NCBI GenBank assembly: GCA_963699525.1 | Contig: CAVOUI010000006.1 | Coordinates: forward strand, 416,009-480,008 | Direction of reading: 5' to 3' | Origin: SG8-41 sp963699525 | GTDB taxonomy: Bacteria; Pseudomonadota; Gammaproteobacteria; Burkholderiales; SG8-41 | DNA length: 64,000 bases | In this document: positions 43,798-55,095 of the stretch, in pieces | How positions within the stretch are numbered: the stretch's first letter is position 1 | Layout: each line of letters starts with the position of its first letter | Notes under the pieces: generated by a model | What the model was told of the DNA's origin: nothing | What the model saw: the letters and a program-made list of their open reading frames with translations, nothing else | Database searches by the model: none | Made by a program: the position numbers and the translations under genes

Positions 43798-44736
43798 TCA
43801 GCCCAGCAGGAAGCGCGCGACGGCCGCGATCTGCTGCGGGTCCATCAATGCGGGTGCGTGGCCGGCGCCTTCGAACTCCACGATCTGCACGTCCGGCTTC
43901 TCCGCCCGCATCCGCTCCACGGTGGCGCGCGTGAGAACGTCGGAATCCGCGCCGCGCAGCACCAGTACAGGGCAGCGCACCTGCGCCCAGGTGCTCCACA
44001 GGTCGATTCCGGCGAGAAAGTTGGGGCCGAGCGGAAACTCCGGATCGGAGTGGCCGCCCAGCGCATCGCCGATTCCCGGGTCGTAGCGCAGGCGGTAGTC
44101 GCCCTTCGCGGCCACGTGCACGCTGTGACGGGTCAGATGGCGCCATTGCTTGTCCGTGAGCCGGCCGAATGGCGCGCAGACGTCTCGCAGCCAGGACTCG
44201 GCTGCCGCCAGGGACGGAAACGACCGCCCGCCGCCCACGTAGCCCTTCAACCGGTAGAGCGAGCCCCACGAGACGAACGGTCCGACGTCGTTCAGCACGA
44301 GCCGGCGGATCGGCGAGCCCGGCTTTGCGGCGAGGAGCATCCCGATGAGGCCGCCCATCGAGGTGCCGACCCAGTCGATCCGTTTCGACGCGCGCCGGAA
44401 AGCGGGCCAGCGCCCGAACAGGCCGGACAGCACCGACCGCCTCGGCGCTGTCACCCGCGCAAGTAGAACTGCGGCGTCGGCAAGATAGGTGGAGAAACGA
44501 TAGTCACTCTTGTCTGCGAGCCATTCGCTGTCGCCGCGCCCGACGACGTCCGGGCAGATCACCCGGCATTTCCGCGCCAGCTCGGCGGCGAGGAAATCGA
44601 AATCACGGCTGTTGCGCGCAAGACCGTGCACGCACAGCACCACGTGATCGCTCGCGACAGGCCCCCAGTCAAGGTAGGCGACGCGGTGAAAGCCCGCCGG
44701 CGACAGGCACAGAACGGATCCGCGCGAATAACTCAT
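43798..44736 (-). CDS. Alpha/beta-fold hydrolase
   Basis: A 312-residue cytosolic hydrolase. HGLARNSRDFD is the oxyanion loop, GTSMGGLIG the nucleophile elbow (Ser near residue 125), LRGADSDVL the acid strand and GAGHAPALM the catalytic His. An insertion (about residues 95-112, LFGRWPAFRRASKR) lies before the elbow. The substrate is unknown; an ester or C-C bond hydrolase is possible given the oxygenase genes in the region. It ends 23 nt before the ABC-F gene's 3' side. Confidence 0.82.
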   Translation of the reverse strand: MSYSRGSVLCLSPAGFHRVAYLDWGPVASDHVVLCVHGLARNSRDFDFLAAELARKCRVICPDVVGRGDSEWLADKSDYRFSTYLADAAVLLARVTAPRRSVLSGLFGRWPAFRRASKRIDWVGTSMGGLIGMLLAAKPGSPIRRLVLNDVGPFVSWGSLYRLKGYVGGGRSFPSLAAAESWLRDVCAPFGRLTDKQWRHLTRHSVHVAAKGDYRLRYDPGIGDALGGHSDPEFPLGPNFLAGIDLWSTWAQVRCPVLVLRGADSDVLTRATVERMRAEKPDVQIVEFEGAGHAPALMDPQQIAAVARFLLG

Positions 44737-44758
44737 GGCTGCACTGCCGAAGCAATCA

Positions 44759-46744
<1,986 letters not shown>

Positions 46745-46835
46745 GGGGTCGTCGCGCGCAAGGGGCGGTATTTTACGCGGAAGCCTGTGCTATCGTGACG
46801 GCGAAGACCCTCTTTCGAACGCTTCAGAGATTCCC

Positions 46836-47819
46836 ATGACAACCAGCAAGAAGAAGCTGCTCCTGCCCGAGACGATGGCGCGCACCGGCTGGGAGCTGGC
46901 GCGGAGCCGCGCGGACGTCGACGCCGTGCCGTTCTCCCCGACGGCTCCCAATCCCGAGTTCCGGCGCTTGCTGAGCGATGCCGACGGCGTCGCGCTCACC
47001 TCCACGCCGCTGCGCGCGGCGGACATCGAGTCCGCACCGCGGCTGCGCGCGGTCGGCCGGATCGGCGTGGGCTACGACGCAGTGGACGTTGCGGCGCTCA
47101 ACGCCCGCGGCATCCCGCTCATGACCTGCGGGACCGACAATTCGCCGACCGTGGCAGAGTACACGCTGTTCATGATGCTCTCGCTCGCCAAGGGCGCGAC
47201 GATGGATGCGCTCCCGCGGCACGGCCGGTGGCACGAGCGCTACAACTTTCTGCCGACCGAGCTGATGGGCGGGACGCTGCTCATCGTCGGCTTCGGCCGC
47301 ATCGGCACGCGCGTCGCGAAACGCTGCCTGGCCATGGACATGGTGGTCGAGGTATACGATCCCTACGTCTCCCCGGAATCGGTGCGCGCAGCGGGCTGCA
47401 AGCCGGTTGCCGACCTCGACGCGGCGCTCCCGCGCGCCGATTTTGTCACGCTGCACTGCCCCAAGACGCCCGAGACCCTGAACCTGTTCAACGCCGCGCG
47501 GCTCGCGCGCATGAAGCCCACGGCCCGGCTGATCAACACGGCGCGCGGCGGAATCGTGGACGAGGCGGCGCTCCACGCCGCGCTCGCCTCGGGAAGGCTC
47601 GCCGGCGCGGGCATCGACGTGTTCTCCCCGGAGCCGCCGCTCACGGACAATCCCCTCTTCACCCTGAAGAACGTCATCGTTGCCCCGCACATGGCCGGCA
47701 ACTCGCGCGAGTCGCTCGACCGCGCGGCGCTCACCGTGGTGCGCAATCTTCTGAGCGTGCTCGACGGCGCGCCGCGGACGGATTATGTCGTCAATCCCGA
47801 CGCCCTTCGGGCGAAGTGA
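46836..47819 (+). CDS. D-2-hydroxyacid dehydrogenase
   Basis: NAD(H)-dependent interconversion of a 2-hydroxy and a 2-keto acid. The nucleotide fold is VGFGRIGTRVAKR. Catalytic Arg, Glu and His are seen in INTARGGIVDE, DVFSPEPP and PHMAGNSRE. 327 residues. It is first in a group with the Rieske oxygenase (12 nt downstream) and a TAXI-TRAP transporter, so the substrate is probably an imported organic acid. A phosphoglycerate dehydrogenase role is less likely because there is no ACT domain. Confidence 0.88.
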   Translation: MTTSKKKLLLPETMARTGWELARSRADVDAVPFSPTAPNPEFRRLLSDADGVALTSTPLRAADIESAPRLRAVGRIGVGYDAVDVAALNARGIPLMTCGTDNSPTVAEYTLFMMLSLAKGATMDALPRHGRWHERYNFLPTELMGGTLLIVGFGRIGTRVAKRCLAMDMVVEVYDPYVSPESVRAAGCKPVADLDAALPRADFVTLHCPKTPETLNLFNAARLARMKPTARLINTARGGIVDEAALHAALASGRLAGAGIDVFSPEPPLTDNPLFTLKNVIVAPHMAGNSRESLDRAALTVVRNLLSVLDGAPRTDYVVNPDALRAK

Positions 47820-47831
47820 CGAAGTGATGCG

Positions 47832-49100
47832 GTGACGGGTGAAGAGAATCGGATCCTGACCCAGGTCGGCGCCGGCACGCCGATGGGGATGCTCCTGCGC
47901 CGCTACTGGCATCCGGTCGCCGCGGTCGCCGAGCTCGAGGATCATCCGGTCAAGCCGGTGCGCCTGCTCGGCGAGGAGCTCGCGCTCTATCGCGATCGCT
48001 CCGGCCACTACGGGCTCATCGACCGCCACTGCGCGCACCGCCGCGCGGACCTCGCCTGCGGCATCGTCGAGGAGCTTGGGCTGCGCTGCAGCTATCACGG
48101 CTGGCGCTACGACCACACCGGGCGCTGCGTCGAGCAGCCGTACGAGGACACCGCCGATCCGGGCTCGCGCTACAAGGAGCGCATCCGCCTCAAGGCCTAC
48201 AAGGTGGAAGCGCTGGCGGGGCTCCTGTGGGCGTACCTCGGCCCGGAGCCGGCGCCGCTCGTTCCCAACTGGGAGCCCTTCGCCTGGCCGAACGGCTTCG
48301 TGCAGATCGCGTTCAGCGAGGTGCCGTGCAACTGGCTCCAGGCCCAGGAGAACTCCGCGGACCCGGTGCATTTCGAGTGGCTGCACGACAACTGGGGCGC
48401 GCGGTTGCGCGGGGAGGGCGGTCCGTACGCGCCGCGGCACCTGCGGCTCGAGTTCGAGGAATTCGAATACGGCATCGTCTACAAGCGCATCCGCGAGGGC
48501 GCGGACGAATCGAACTCCCTGTGGACGATCGGGCGCGTGTGCCTGTGGCCGAATGCGCTCTTCACCGGAAACCATTTCGAGTGGCGCGTCCCGGTGGACG
48601 ACGCGACGACACTCTCGGTCGGCTGGTTCTTCTCGCGCGTGCCGGCGGAGCGCGAGCCCTACGTCCAGGAGCGTATCCCGTACTGGACGAGCCTCGTGAA
48701 GGACCCGCGGACCGGCCGCTGGATCACCACCCACCTCATGAACCAGGATTTTGTCGCGTGGGCCGGCCAGGGCACGGTTGCCGATCGGGGGCAGGAGCAT
48801 CTCGGGCGCAGCGATCGCGGCATCGTGATGATGCGGCGCCGCTTTCTCGCCGACCTGGAGCGGATCGCGCAGGGCGCAGGCGACCCCAAGGCCGTGATCC
48901 GCGATGCGCGCGTGAATGCGTGCATCGCGCTGCCGGTCGCCGGGCGCGAGGCGTTTACCCGCGGCGTGACGCGCGAGGAGCGCGAGCGCCTCGGGCGTGA
49001 CGGCGTGCTGGGCGGCGCTGCGCAGCGCGAATTCGCCTGGCTTGCGGGGCAGCCGGAGGAAGTGAAGAGGGCCTGGCACGACGCCATGGGGTGGGATTGA
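47832..49100 (+). CDS. Rieske (2Fe-2S) aromatic-ring oxygenase, terminal subunit
   Basis: Oxygenase of the phenoxybenzoate/phthalate-type single-component class. The Rieske cluster ligands are C67, H69, C86 and H89 (CAHRRADLACG, CSYHGW). The mononuclear iron site follows with N and D in ENSADPVHFEWLHD plus H180 and H185. 422 residues, GTG start. No reductase is encoded beside it. Neighbours (hydroxyacid dehydrogenase, TRAP importer, amidohydrolase) suggest uptake and oxygenation of an aromatic acid or ether, which is inference. Confidence 0.9.
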   Translation: MTGEENRILTQVGAGTPMGMLLRRYWHPVAAVAELEDHPVKPVRLLGEELALYRDRSGHYGLIDRHCAHRRADLACGIVEELGLRCSYHGWRYDHTGRCVEQPYEDTADPGSRYKERIRLKAYKVEALAGLLWAYLGPEPAPLVPNWEPFAWPNGFVQIAFSEVPCNWLQAQENSADPVHFEWLHDNWGARLRGEGGPYAPRHLRLEFEEFEYGIVYKRIREGADESNSLWTIGRVCLWPNALFTGNHFEWRVPVDDATTLSVGWFFSRVPAEREPYVQERIPYWTSLVKDPRTGRWITTHLMNQDFVAWAGQGTVADRGQEHLGRSDRGIVMMRRRFLADLERIAQGAGDPKAVIRDARVNACIALPVAGREAFTRGVTREERERLGRDGVLGGAAQREFAWLAGQPEEVKRAWHDAMGWD

Positions 49101-49187
49101 CCGCTCGCGGCGACGGTGGAGTAATTGCCCCGCGGGCAGCCCTTTGCTAAATTGGCCGGCCAAGACGTCAATCCAAAGGAGGAGTCT

Positions 49188-50139
49188 ATGACACGCGCAC
49201 TCGCTTTCGCCGCCGCGACCTTCTTCGCGGCGGGCGCCCACGCGCAGGCTCTCGGCTTCGGCAGCGCGCCGCAGGGCTCGATCGGCTACAACATGAGCGC
49301 GGCGATCGCCAAGACCATCGCCGAGGCCGAAGGCATCCAGAGCCGGGTGCAGCCGTACTCGGGCTCGAGCGCCGTCCTGCCCCTGGTGAACTCGGGCGAG
49401 CTCGACCTCGCGGTGTGCAACGTGCTCGAGATCCAGGAGGCGGCGAACGGGGAAGGGCCGTATGCCGGCCGCAAGCAGGCGAACCTGCGCGTGCTCGGCG
49501 TGATCTTTCCCGCTCTACTCGAGCGTGTTCGTGCGCAAGGATTCGCCGATCAAGACGCTCGCCGAGCTGAAGGGCAAGCGCGTGCCCTACGGCTTCACGC
49601 GCGCAGGTCACGCTCGAGCGGATCGTGGAGCGCGATCATCGCGACCGGCGGCTCTGTGCCGCAAGGACGTCGTGCCGGTGCTGGTGCCGAACGTGATCCG
49701 CGGCGCCGACGACTTCATGGAGGGCAAGATCGACGGCGGCTTCTTCGCGATCGGCGCGGCGAAGGTGGCCGAAGTGCACAAGTCGGTGGGCGGCATCCGC
49801 TACCTGCCGGTGCCGGACGATCCCGCCGCGCTGGCCGCGATGCGCAAGTTGATGCCCTACGCCTACGTCACCGAGGTGAAGCCCTCGCCCGCGTTCGTCG
49901 GCCTCGACGGCCCGACCAAGCTGATGGCCTACGACTATCTCGTGGCGGTCGGCGCCCACGTCAAGGACGACGTCGTCTACAAGATCGCGAAGGCGATGTA
50001 CGAGAACAAGCCGAAGCTCGTCGAGAGCCTGCGCGCGTTCAACGGGTTCAACCCGGACGACATGCACAAGTCCATGCCGGCGACGTTCCACCCCGGCTCC
50101 GAGAAGTTCTACAAAGAGAAGGGCATCGGCGCGAAGTAA
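49188..50139 (+). CDS. TAXI-type TRAP transporter solute-binding protein (several frameshifts)
   Basis: Periplasmic receptor of a TRAP importer. A signal peptide (MTRALAFAAATFFAAGAHA) is followed by the TAXI start GFGSAPQGSIGYNMSAAIA and NSGELDLAVCNVLE. One extra C at 49509-49511 shifts the frame (corrected FPLYSSVFVRKDSPIKTLAELKG). Between 49600 and 49670 at least two more breaks jumble AQVTLERIVE and IATGG before LCRKDVVPVLVPNVIRG, which then runs to 50139. The ribosome-binding site AAAGGAGGAG is excellent. Either a damaged gene or a poorly read patch; the cognate permease follows at once. Confidence 0.75.
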
Positions 50140-50149
50140 TGAGTCGTCG

Positions 50150-52054
50150 ATGTCTGAAGAATTCATCGAGGAGATTCCCTCCGGCCAGCGGTCCCACGCC
50201 CGCACGCTGTTCGTTCTCCAGGCGCTTCTCGTCGGCCTGGTGGTGGGTTGGGTCCTCGATCTGCAGCGTTCGCTGCTCGGTCTCAACCTCTACACGGAGC
50301 AACTGCTGCTCGCGGTCCTCGGGTTTGCGATCGCGATTTGCTTTCTCATCACGCGGGCGCGCCCGGCGTGGTGGGACCAGGCCGCCGCGTTCGGCGGCCT
50401 CGCGCTGTGCCTCTATCTCGCGTGGCGCTACCCGCAGCTCTCCAACGAGCTCACCGCGCGGCCCCTCGACGGCATCCTGATGTCGGCGGCGCTGTGCCTG
50501 CTGGTGTGGGAGGGCACGCGCCGCGTGGCGGGGATCTCGCTCGTCGGCTTCACCGCTGCCGGCGTGGTGTATGCGATGTTCGGGCACCACCTGCCGGGAA
50601 TCTTCCAGTCGCGGCCGGTGGAGTTCACGCGGCTGCTGGTGTACCTCAACCTCGACACCAACGCGCTGCTGGGCACGACGCTCCAGATCGGGATCCTCGT
50701 CGTGGTGCCGTTCATCCTGCTCGGCCAGCTTCTATCCCGCTGCGGCGGCTCGGAGTTCTTCACCGATCTCGCGCGCGCGTGGATGGGGCGCTACCGCGGC
50801 GGCTCGGCGAAGGTCGCGGTGGTGGGCTCCGGCTTCTTCGGCATGATCTCGGGCAGCGCCGTGGCGAACGTGACGGCGGTGGGCGTCGTCACGATCCCGC
50901 TCATGAAGCGCTCGGGCTACCCGGCGCAGATCGCCGCCGCGATCGAGGCGGTGGGCTCGACCGGCGGACAGCTCATGCCGCCAGTGATGGGCGCCGCCGC
51001 GTTCCTCATGGCGGAGGTGCTGGGGGTGCCCTACGCCGAAGTGATGATCGCGGCCATCATCCCGGCGTTCCTCTACTACCTCGCGCTCTTCTTCCAGGTG
51101 GACGCGGAGGCCGCGAAGCGCGGCATCCGGGGCGAGCCCGCGGAGCGCCTGCCGCGGCTCGTGCCGGTGCTGAAGGCGGGGTGGTACTTCCCGCTGCCGT
51201 TCGTGGCCCTGGTCTACGCGCTCGTCGAGTTGAACCTCCGCGCCGAGTATTGCGCGCTGCTCGCCGCCGGGTTGCTGATCGTCCTCTCGCTCGTCTTCGG
51301 CTACAAGGGCGAGCGCGTGCCGGTCAGGGACCTCGTCAAGGCGATCGTATCCACCGGCAGCTCGGTCGTGGACCTCATCCTGATCTGCGCGGTGTCGGGG
51401 ATGTTCATCGGCATCCTCAACATCACCGGGCTTGCGTTCGGCATGACGCTGCAGCTCCTCGCCATCACCGGCGAGAATCTTCCGGTGATGCTCGCGCTCA
51501 CCGCGGTGATCGCAATCGTGCTCGGACTCGGTCTGCCAACGGTCGGCGTCTACATCATCATGGCGACGCTGATCGCGCCCGCGCTCGTGAAGATCGGCAT
51601 CGCGCCGATGGCGGCGCACATGTTTCTGCTTTATTTCGGCGTGATGTCGATGGTAACGCCACCGGTCGCGCTCTCCGCCTTCGCCGCCGCCAACATCGCC
51701 GGTTCCGACGTGGACAAGACCGGCTGGACCGCGACGCGCATCGGGTGGGCGGCCTACATCGTGCCGTTCCTGTTCGCGCTCTCGCCGAGCCTGCTGATGC
51801 AGGGCTCACCCCTCACGATCGCATGGGCGGTCGTGACGGCGTCGCTTGGCATCTGGCTCGGGACGATCGGCGTGGTCGGGCATTTCTACGGGCCGGTCAC
51901 GGCCGGGCGCCGCGCGCTCTTCATCATCGCGGGCGTGCTGACGCTGATCCCGGCGGACATGTTCGCGGGCGCCATCGTCACCGACATCGTCGGCCTCGCA
52001 CTCGGGACTTTCCTCATCGTCCGCGAGCTGCGCGGGCGCCGCGCGGCCGCCTGA
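50150..52054 (+). CDS. TRAP transporter fused permease (DctQ-DctM type)
   Basis: A 634-residue membrane protein joining the small 4-helix and large 12-helix TRAP subunits, as in systems that use TAXI receptors. Conserved large-subunit blocks are seen: SGFFGMISGSAVANVTAVGVVTIPLM (gate region), EAVGSTGGQLMPPVMGAAAFLMAE and LGLPTVGVYIIMATLIAPAL. It probably imports an organic acid using the ion gradient. It starts 10 nt after the TAXI gene stop. Confidence 0.92.
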   Translation: MSEEFIEEIPSGQRSHARTLFVLQALLVGLVVGWVLDLQRSLLGLNLYTEQLLLAVLGFAIAICFLITRARPAWWDQAAAFGGLALCLYLAWRYPQLSNELTARPLDGILMSAALCLLVWEGTRRVAGISLVGFTAAGVVYAMFGHHLPGIFQSRPVEFTRLLVYLNLDTNALLGTTLQIGILVVVPFILLGQLLSRCGGSEFFTDLARAWMGRYRGGSAKVAVVGSGFFGMISGSAVANVTAVGVVTIPLMKRSGYPAQIAAAIEAVGSTGGQLMPPVMGAAAFLMAEVLGVPYAEVMIAAIIPAFLYYLALFFQVDAEAAKRGIRGEPAERLPRLVPVLKAGWYFPLPFVALVYALVELNLRAEYCALLAAGLLIVLSLVFGYKGERVPVRDLVKAIVSTGSSVVDLILICAVSGMFIGILNITGLAFGMTLQLLAITGENLPVMLALTAVIAIVLGLGLPTVGVYIIMATLIAPALVKIGIAPMAAHMFLLYFGVMSMVTPPVALSAFAAANIAGSDVDKTGWTATRIGWAAYIVPFLFALSPSLLMQGSPLTIAWAVVTASLGIWLGTIGVVGHFYGPVTAGRRALFIIAGVLTLIPADMFAGAIVTDIVGLALGTFLIVRELRGRRAAA

Positions 52055-52131
52055 CCGGATCGGCTGCTGATTGGCCGGACGCCGTTACCGTATACTTCCG
52101 GTCTTTCAAGCGTTCAGACAGGGAGAAAAGA

Positions 52132-53246
52132 ATGCACACGCAAAGGGAGCTCACAAAAACTGCCGCCGGCGCGTCGCCCGGGATCGTCTTCACCGGCTGC
52201 GAGGCGCTTGCCGCTGCGCCGGCCCAGGTCCAGGCCCGCACCGCCGCGCCGTCGAAGGCGCGGGCAAAACCCGCCTCGCGCCGCCGCGAGGTCAAGGTGG
52301 GCGGGCACGCCGCGTGAAGACGATTGACGTGCACGCGCACTGCATCATTCCGGAAGCCATGGCCCTGCTGGGAATCAGCAGGGAAACGCAACGGGGGCCG
52401 GGAATCGACCAGGTCGGGCCGCGCCGCATTGCCGAGATGGACGAGCAGGGCATCGACATGGAGGCGATCAGCATCAATCCGCAGTGGTACAAGGCGGAGC
52501 GCGACCTCGTGACGAAGGTAATCCGGATTCAGAACGAGCGGCTTGCCGAATTCTGCGCGACTTATCCCGATCGTTTCGTCGCCTTTGCGTCGGTGGCGCT
52601 GCAATACCCCGACCTGGCGGTCCAGCAGCTCGTGGACGGGGTGAAGCGGCTCGGGCTGCGCGGCGCCGCGGTGGGGGCGAGCGTTGCCGGCAAGGAATTC
52701 TCCGACCCGATGTTCCACCCGTTCTGGGCCAAGGCGGAAGAGCTCGGCATCCTGATCTTCATCCACCCGCAGAGCACGCCCGACCTCGCGCCGCGGCTGA
52801 AGGGCAACGGCTGGCTCGCGAACACGATCGGCAACCCCCTCGATACGACCATCGCTCTGTCGCACCTTATTTTCGAGGGCACGCTCGACCGCTTCCCGAG
52901 GTTGAAGATCTGCTCGGCGCACGGCGGGGGCTACCTGCCGTCCTACGCGCCGCGCTCGGACAATTGCCTGCGCGTTGCCCCTGACATGGACACCGGCGTG
53001 AAGCTGAAGAAGAAGCCGACGGAGTACCTGAGGGATATGTACTACGACACCCTCGTATTCACCTCGGAAGCGCTGCGGCACCTCGCCGCGGAGGTCGGCT
53101 CGAACCGCCTCGTGATCGGCACCGACCATCCGATTCCATGGCAGAGCAAGTCGGTGGACCACATCCTCAAGGCCCCGGGGTTCACCGACCGGGAGCGCCG
53201 CATGATGCTGGGGGAGACGGCGGCCAAGCTGCTCGGCATCAAATAA
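52132..53246 (+). CDS. Amidohydrolase-family (ACMSD-like) enzyme, one frameshift
   Basis: Metal-dependent hydrolase/decarboxylase of the amidohydrolase-2 group. The metal site begins TIDVHAHCIIPEA (HxH), with later His in FIHPQST, the AHGGGYLPSY block and Asp in IGTDHPIPW. The catalytic part reads from 52315. An in-phase N-terminus (MHTQRELTKTAAG, with a putative exported leader) starts at ATG 52132 after GGGAGAAAAGA and ends VKVGGHAA with a stop at 52315. A small indel near 52307 would join it as VGGH-RVKTIDVHAHC. Probably acts on the product of the Rieske step (inference). Confidence 0.82.
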
Positions 53247-53247
53247 G

Positions 53248-53296
53248 TCCCTCCTGCCTGAGGAGGGGTGGCGCGGAGCGCCGGGGTGGTGGGAGG
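53248..53296 (-). repeat. 49-bp dispersed palindromic repeat, copy B
   Basis: Inverted relative to copy A at 25884-25932 and about 42/49 identical. It fills the space between the amidohydrolase stop and the convergent lipoprotein stop. The GC-rich inverted pair GGAGG/CCTCC could form a hairpin. Confidence 0.8.
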
Positions 53297-53297
53297 T

Positions 53298-53876
53298 TTA
53301 CTGCCGCTCGAGCGCGACGTCGCTCGCGGATATGATGGCCACGACGTGGGAGCGCGCGGTGTAGCGGTTGCCTTCGCGCGCCGCGAACGTCACGAAAACG
53401 CCGGTGGTACGGTTCGCGGCGCGCTCCTTCTCGCGCTGCTGCTCGCCGAACGTGCGGATCAGCCCGCCGACGAACGGGATGCTTCCGCCGCCGACAAACA
53501 GAATCTGGCCGGGGGTCAGGCCCGTTGTTCGCGGGGTGTCGATGGCAAACTCCTGCAGGGAGACCTCCAGGCAGCGCGGCGTGCACGCGGCCTCCACCGC
53601 CACGCCGGCATCGACCAGCCGCGTACGCAGGAGCTCGGCGATCATGGGCTCGATGCCGACGTTCGCGGCCGTGGTGGTGCGCACGACCACGGGCAGGTTG
53701 CGGTACGGATCGTCCTCCGTGCGTTTCCTGATCTCGGCGCCCAGGCTGTCGACGACCTTGCGGACACCGTCGACGGGATGCGCCGGTCGCTCCGGCGCTT
53801 CACCGGGCGCTGCGCAACCCGCGACCAGCGCTGCAATCGCGATCGGCGTCCGCCATGCTCTCCTGTTTCTGGCCAT
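53298..53876 (-). CDS. Lipoprotein of unknown function
   Basis: A 192-residue lipoprotein (lipobox ALVAGC after a basic N-terminus). The mature part has a strand-helix pattern, VRTTTAANVGIEPMIAELLRTRLVDAG, that resembles proteins collecting into outer-membrane or flagellar-associated assemblies (FlgO/CsgG-like sheets). It is followed by TPGQILFVGGGSIPFVGGLIR. The similarity is general, so no function is claimed. Start ATG 53876. Convergent with the amidohydrolase across the repeat. Confidence 0.65.
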   Translation of the reverse strand: MARNRRAWRTPIAIAALVAGCAAPGEAPERPAHPVDGVRKVVDSLGAEIRKRTEDDPYRNLPVVVRTTTAANVGIEPMIAELLRTRLVDAGVAVEAACTPRCLEVSLQEFAIDTPRTTGLTPGQILFVGGGSIPFVGGLIRTFGEQQREKERAANRTTGVFVTFAAREGNRYTARSHVVAIISASDVALERQ

Positions 53877-54042
53877 GATCGTTTCCTTGGCGCGCACCCG
53901 CGACGCGTTGCAACCTCGAACCCGACGTCATTTCGGTACAGCGTAGCGGTATCGACGGCGTCGGGCAAACACACCGTCCCCGGCGCCGGAAGAATGGCGT
54001 ATCCTCCACTTCGATCCCGCGGGGTCACTCAGGAGGAGGGCA

Positions 54043-55019
54043 TGGATTCACTTCGCGGTCGCGGCGGCCTGTTGATCGCGTCGCTTCTGTTTGCGCTCCA
54101 TTGCGGCGCGGCGCTCGCGCAGGCCTATCCGGTCAAGCCGGTCCGTCTCATCCTGCCGTTTCCTCCTGGCGCGCCTAACGATACGGTGGGCCGGGCGCTG
54201 GGCCAGAAACTCGGCGAGCTGCTCGGCCAGAACGTCGTGCCGGACAACCGGCCCGGGGCCGGCGGCAACGTGGGGATCGGCGTCGCGGCGAAGTCTCCTC
54301 CCGACGGCTATACGGTCCTGCTGGCGACGCCGGGGATCGCGATCAGCCCCTCGCTTTATTCGAAGCTCGGCTACGACGCGGCGGCGGACTTCGCACCGGT
54401 CGCGCGCGTTACGGCCCAGCAGAATGTAATGGTGGTGCATCCCTCGGTTCCAGCGAAATCGTTGAAGCAGTTCATCGCTCTTGCGCGCGCCCATCCCGGC
54501 AAGCTCACCTTTGCCTCGGGCGGCCCCGGCACGACCAACCATCTCGCGAACGAGCTCCTGAAGCATCTCGAGCGCATCGAAATGGTGCACGTGCCGTATA
54601 AGGGCGCGACGCTCGGCATGATCGCGATGATCGGGGGCGAGGTGGACGAGGTGATCGTCCCGGTCGCGGCGGCGCTGCCGCAGATTCGCGCCGGCAAGGT
54701 GCGCGCGCTGGCGGTGCTCTCGGAGAGCCGCGTGCCGCCCCTGCCCGAAGTGCCGACGGCGAAGGAAGCCGGCGTCGACAGCTTCGTGGTTTCGCTCTGG
54801 TACGGGATGTTCGCGCCCGCCCGGACACCGCCCGATATCGTCGCGCGCTTGAGCCGCGAGGTCATCCGGGCGCTCGAGTCGGCCGAACTGCGCGAGCGGC
54901 TGGCCGCGATGGGCGTCGACCCGTGGCCCGGCACGCCGGAGGAGCTTGCAAGCCTCGTGCGCAGCGAGACCACGCGCTATGCGACCCTCATCAAGAGCAT
55001 CGGCCTGCGCCTCGACTGA
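54043..55019 (+). CDS. Bug/TctC-family periplasmic solute-binding protein (2)
   Basis: A 325-residue receptor. Signal peptide through ALAQ (about residue 26), then YPVKPVRLILPFPPGAPNDTVGR, VVPDNRPGAGGNVG, FASGGPGTTNHLANELL and HVPYKGATLG. The ATG at 54043 has AGGAGGAGG upstream; the open frame reaches far upstream but is not protein-like there. It is followed closely by a third Bug gene, so the two may share a transcript. No TctAB pair nearby. Confidence 0.92.
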
Positions 55020-55095
55020 GCCGGGCCGCGCCGGGTTATCCTCGGCTCTCCCGCGCCTGCTCCGGCTCCTGTCGGCCGGCTTTCTGCGGGCCGCG

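Noticed and set aside
49188..50139. TAXI gene as a selenoprotein or recoding case
   Set aside because: Several frame changes within 170 bp and no TGA at a Cys position; sequence damage or error fits better.
52300..52320. Third Sec-type TGA in the amidohydrolase N-terminus
   Set aside because: The TGA at 52315 follows Ala-Ala, not a redox Cys site, and the downstream coding is in another frame, so an indel explains it.
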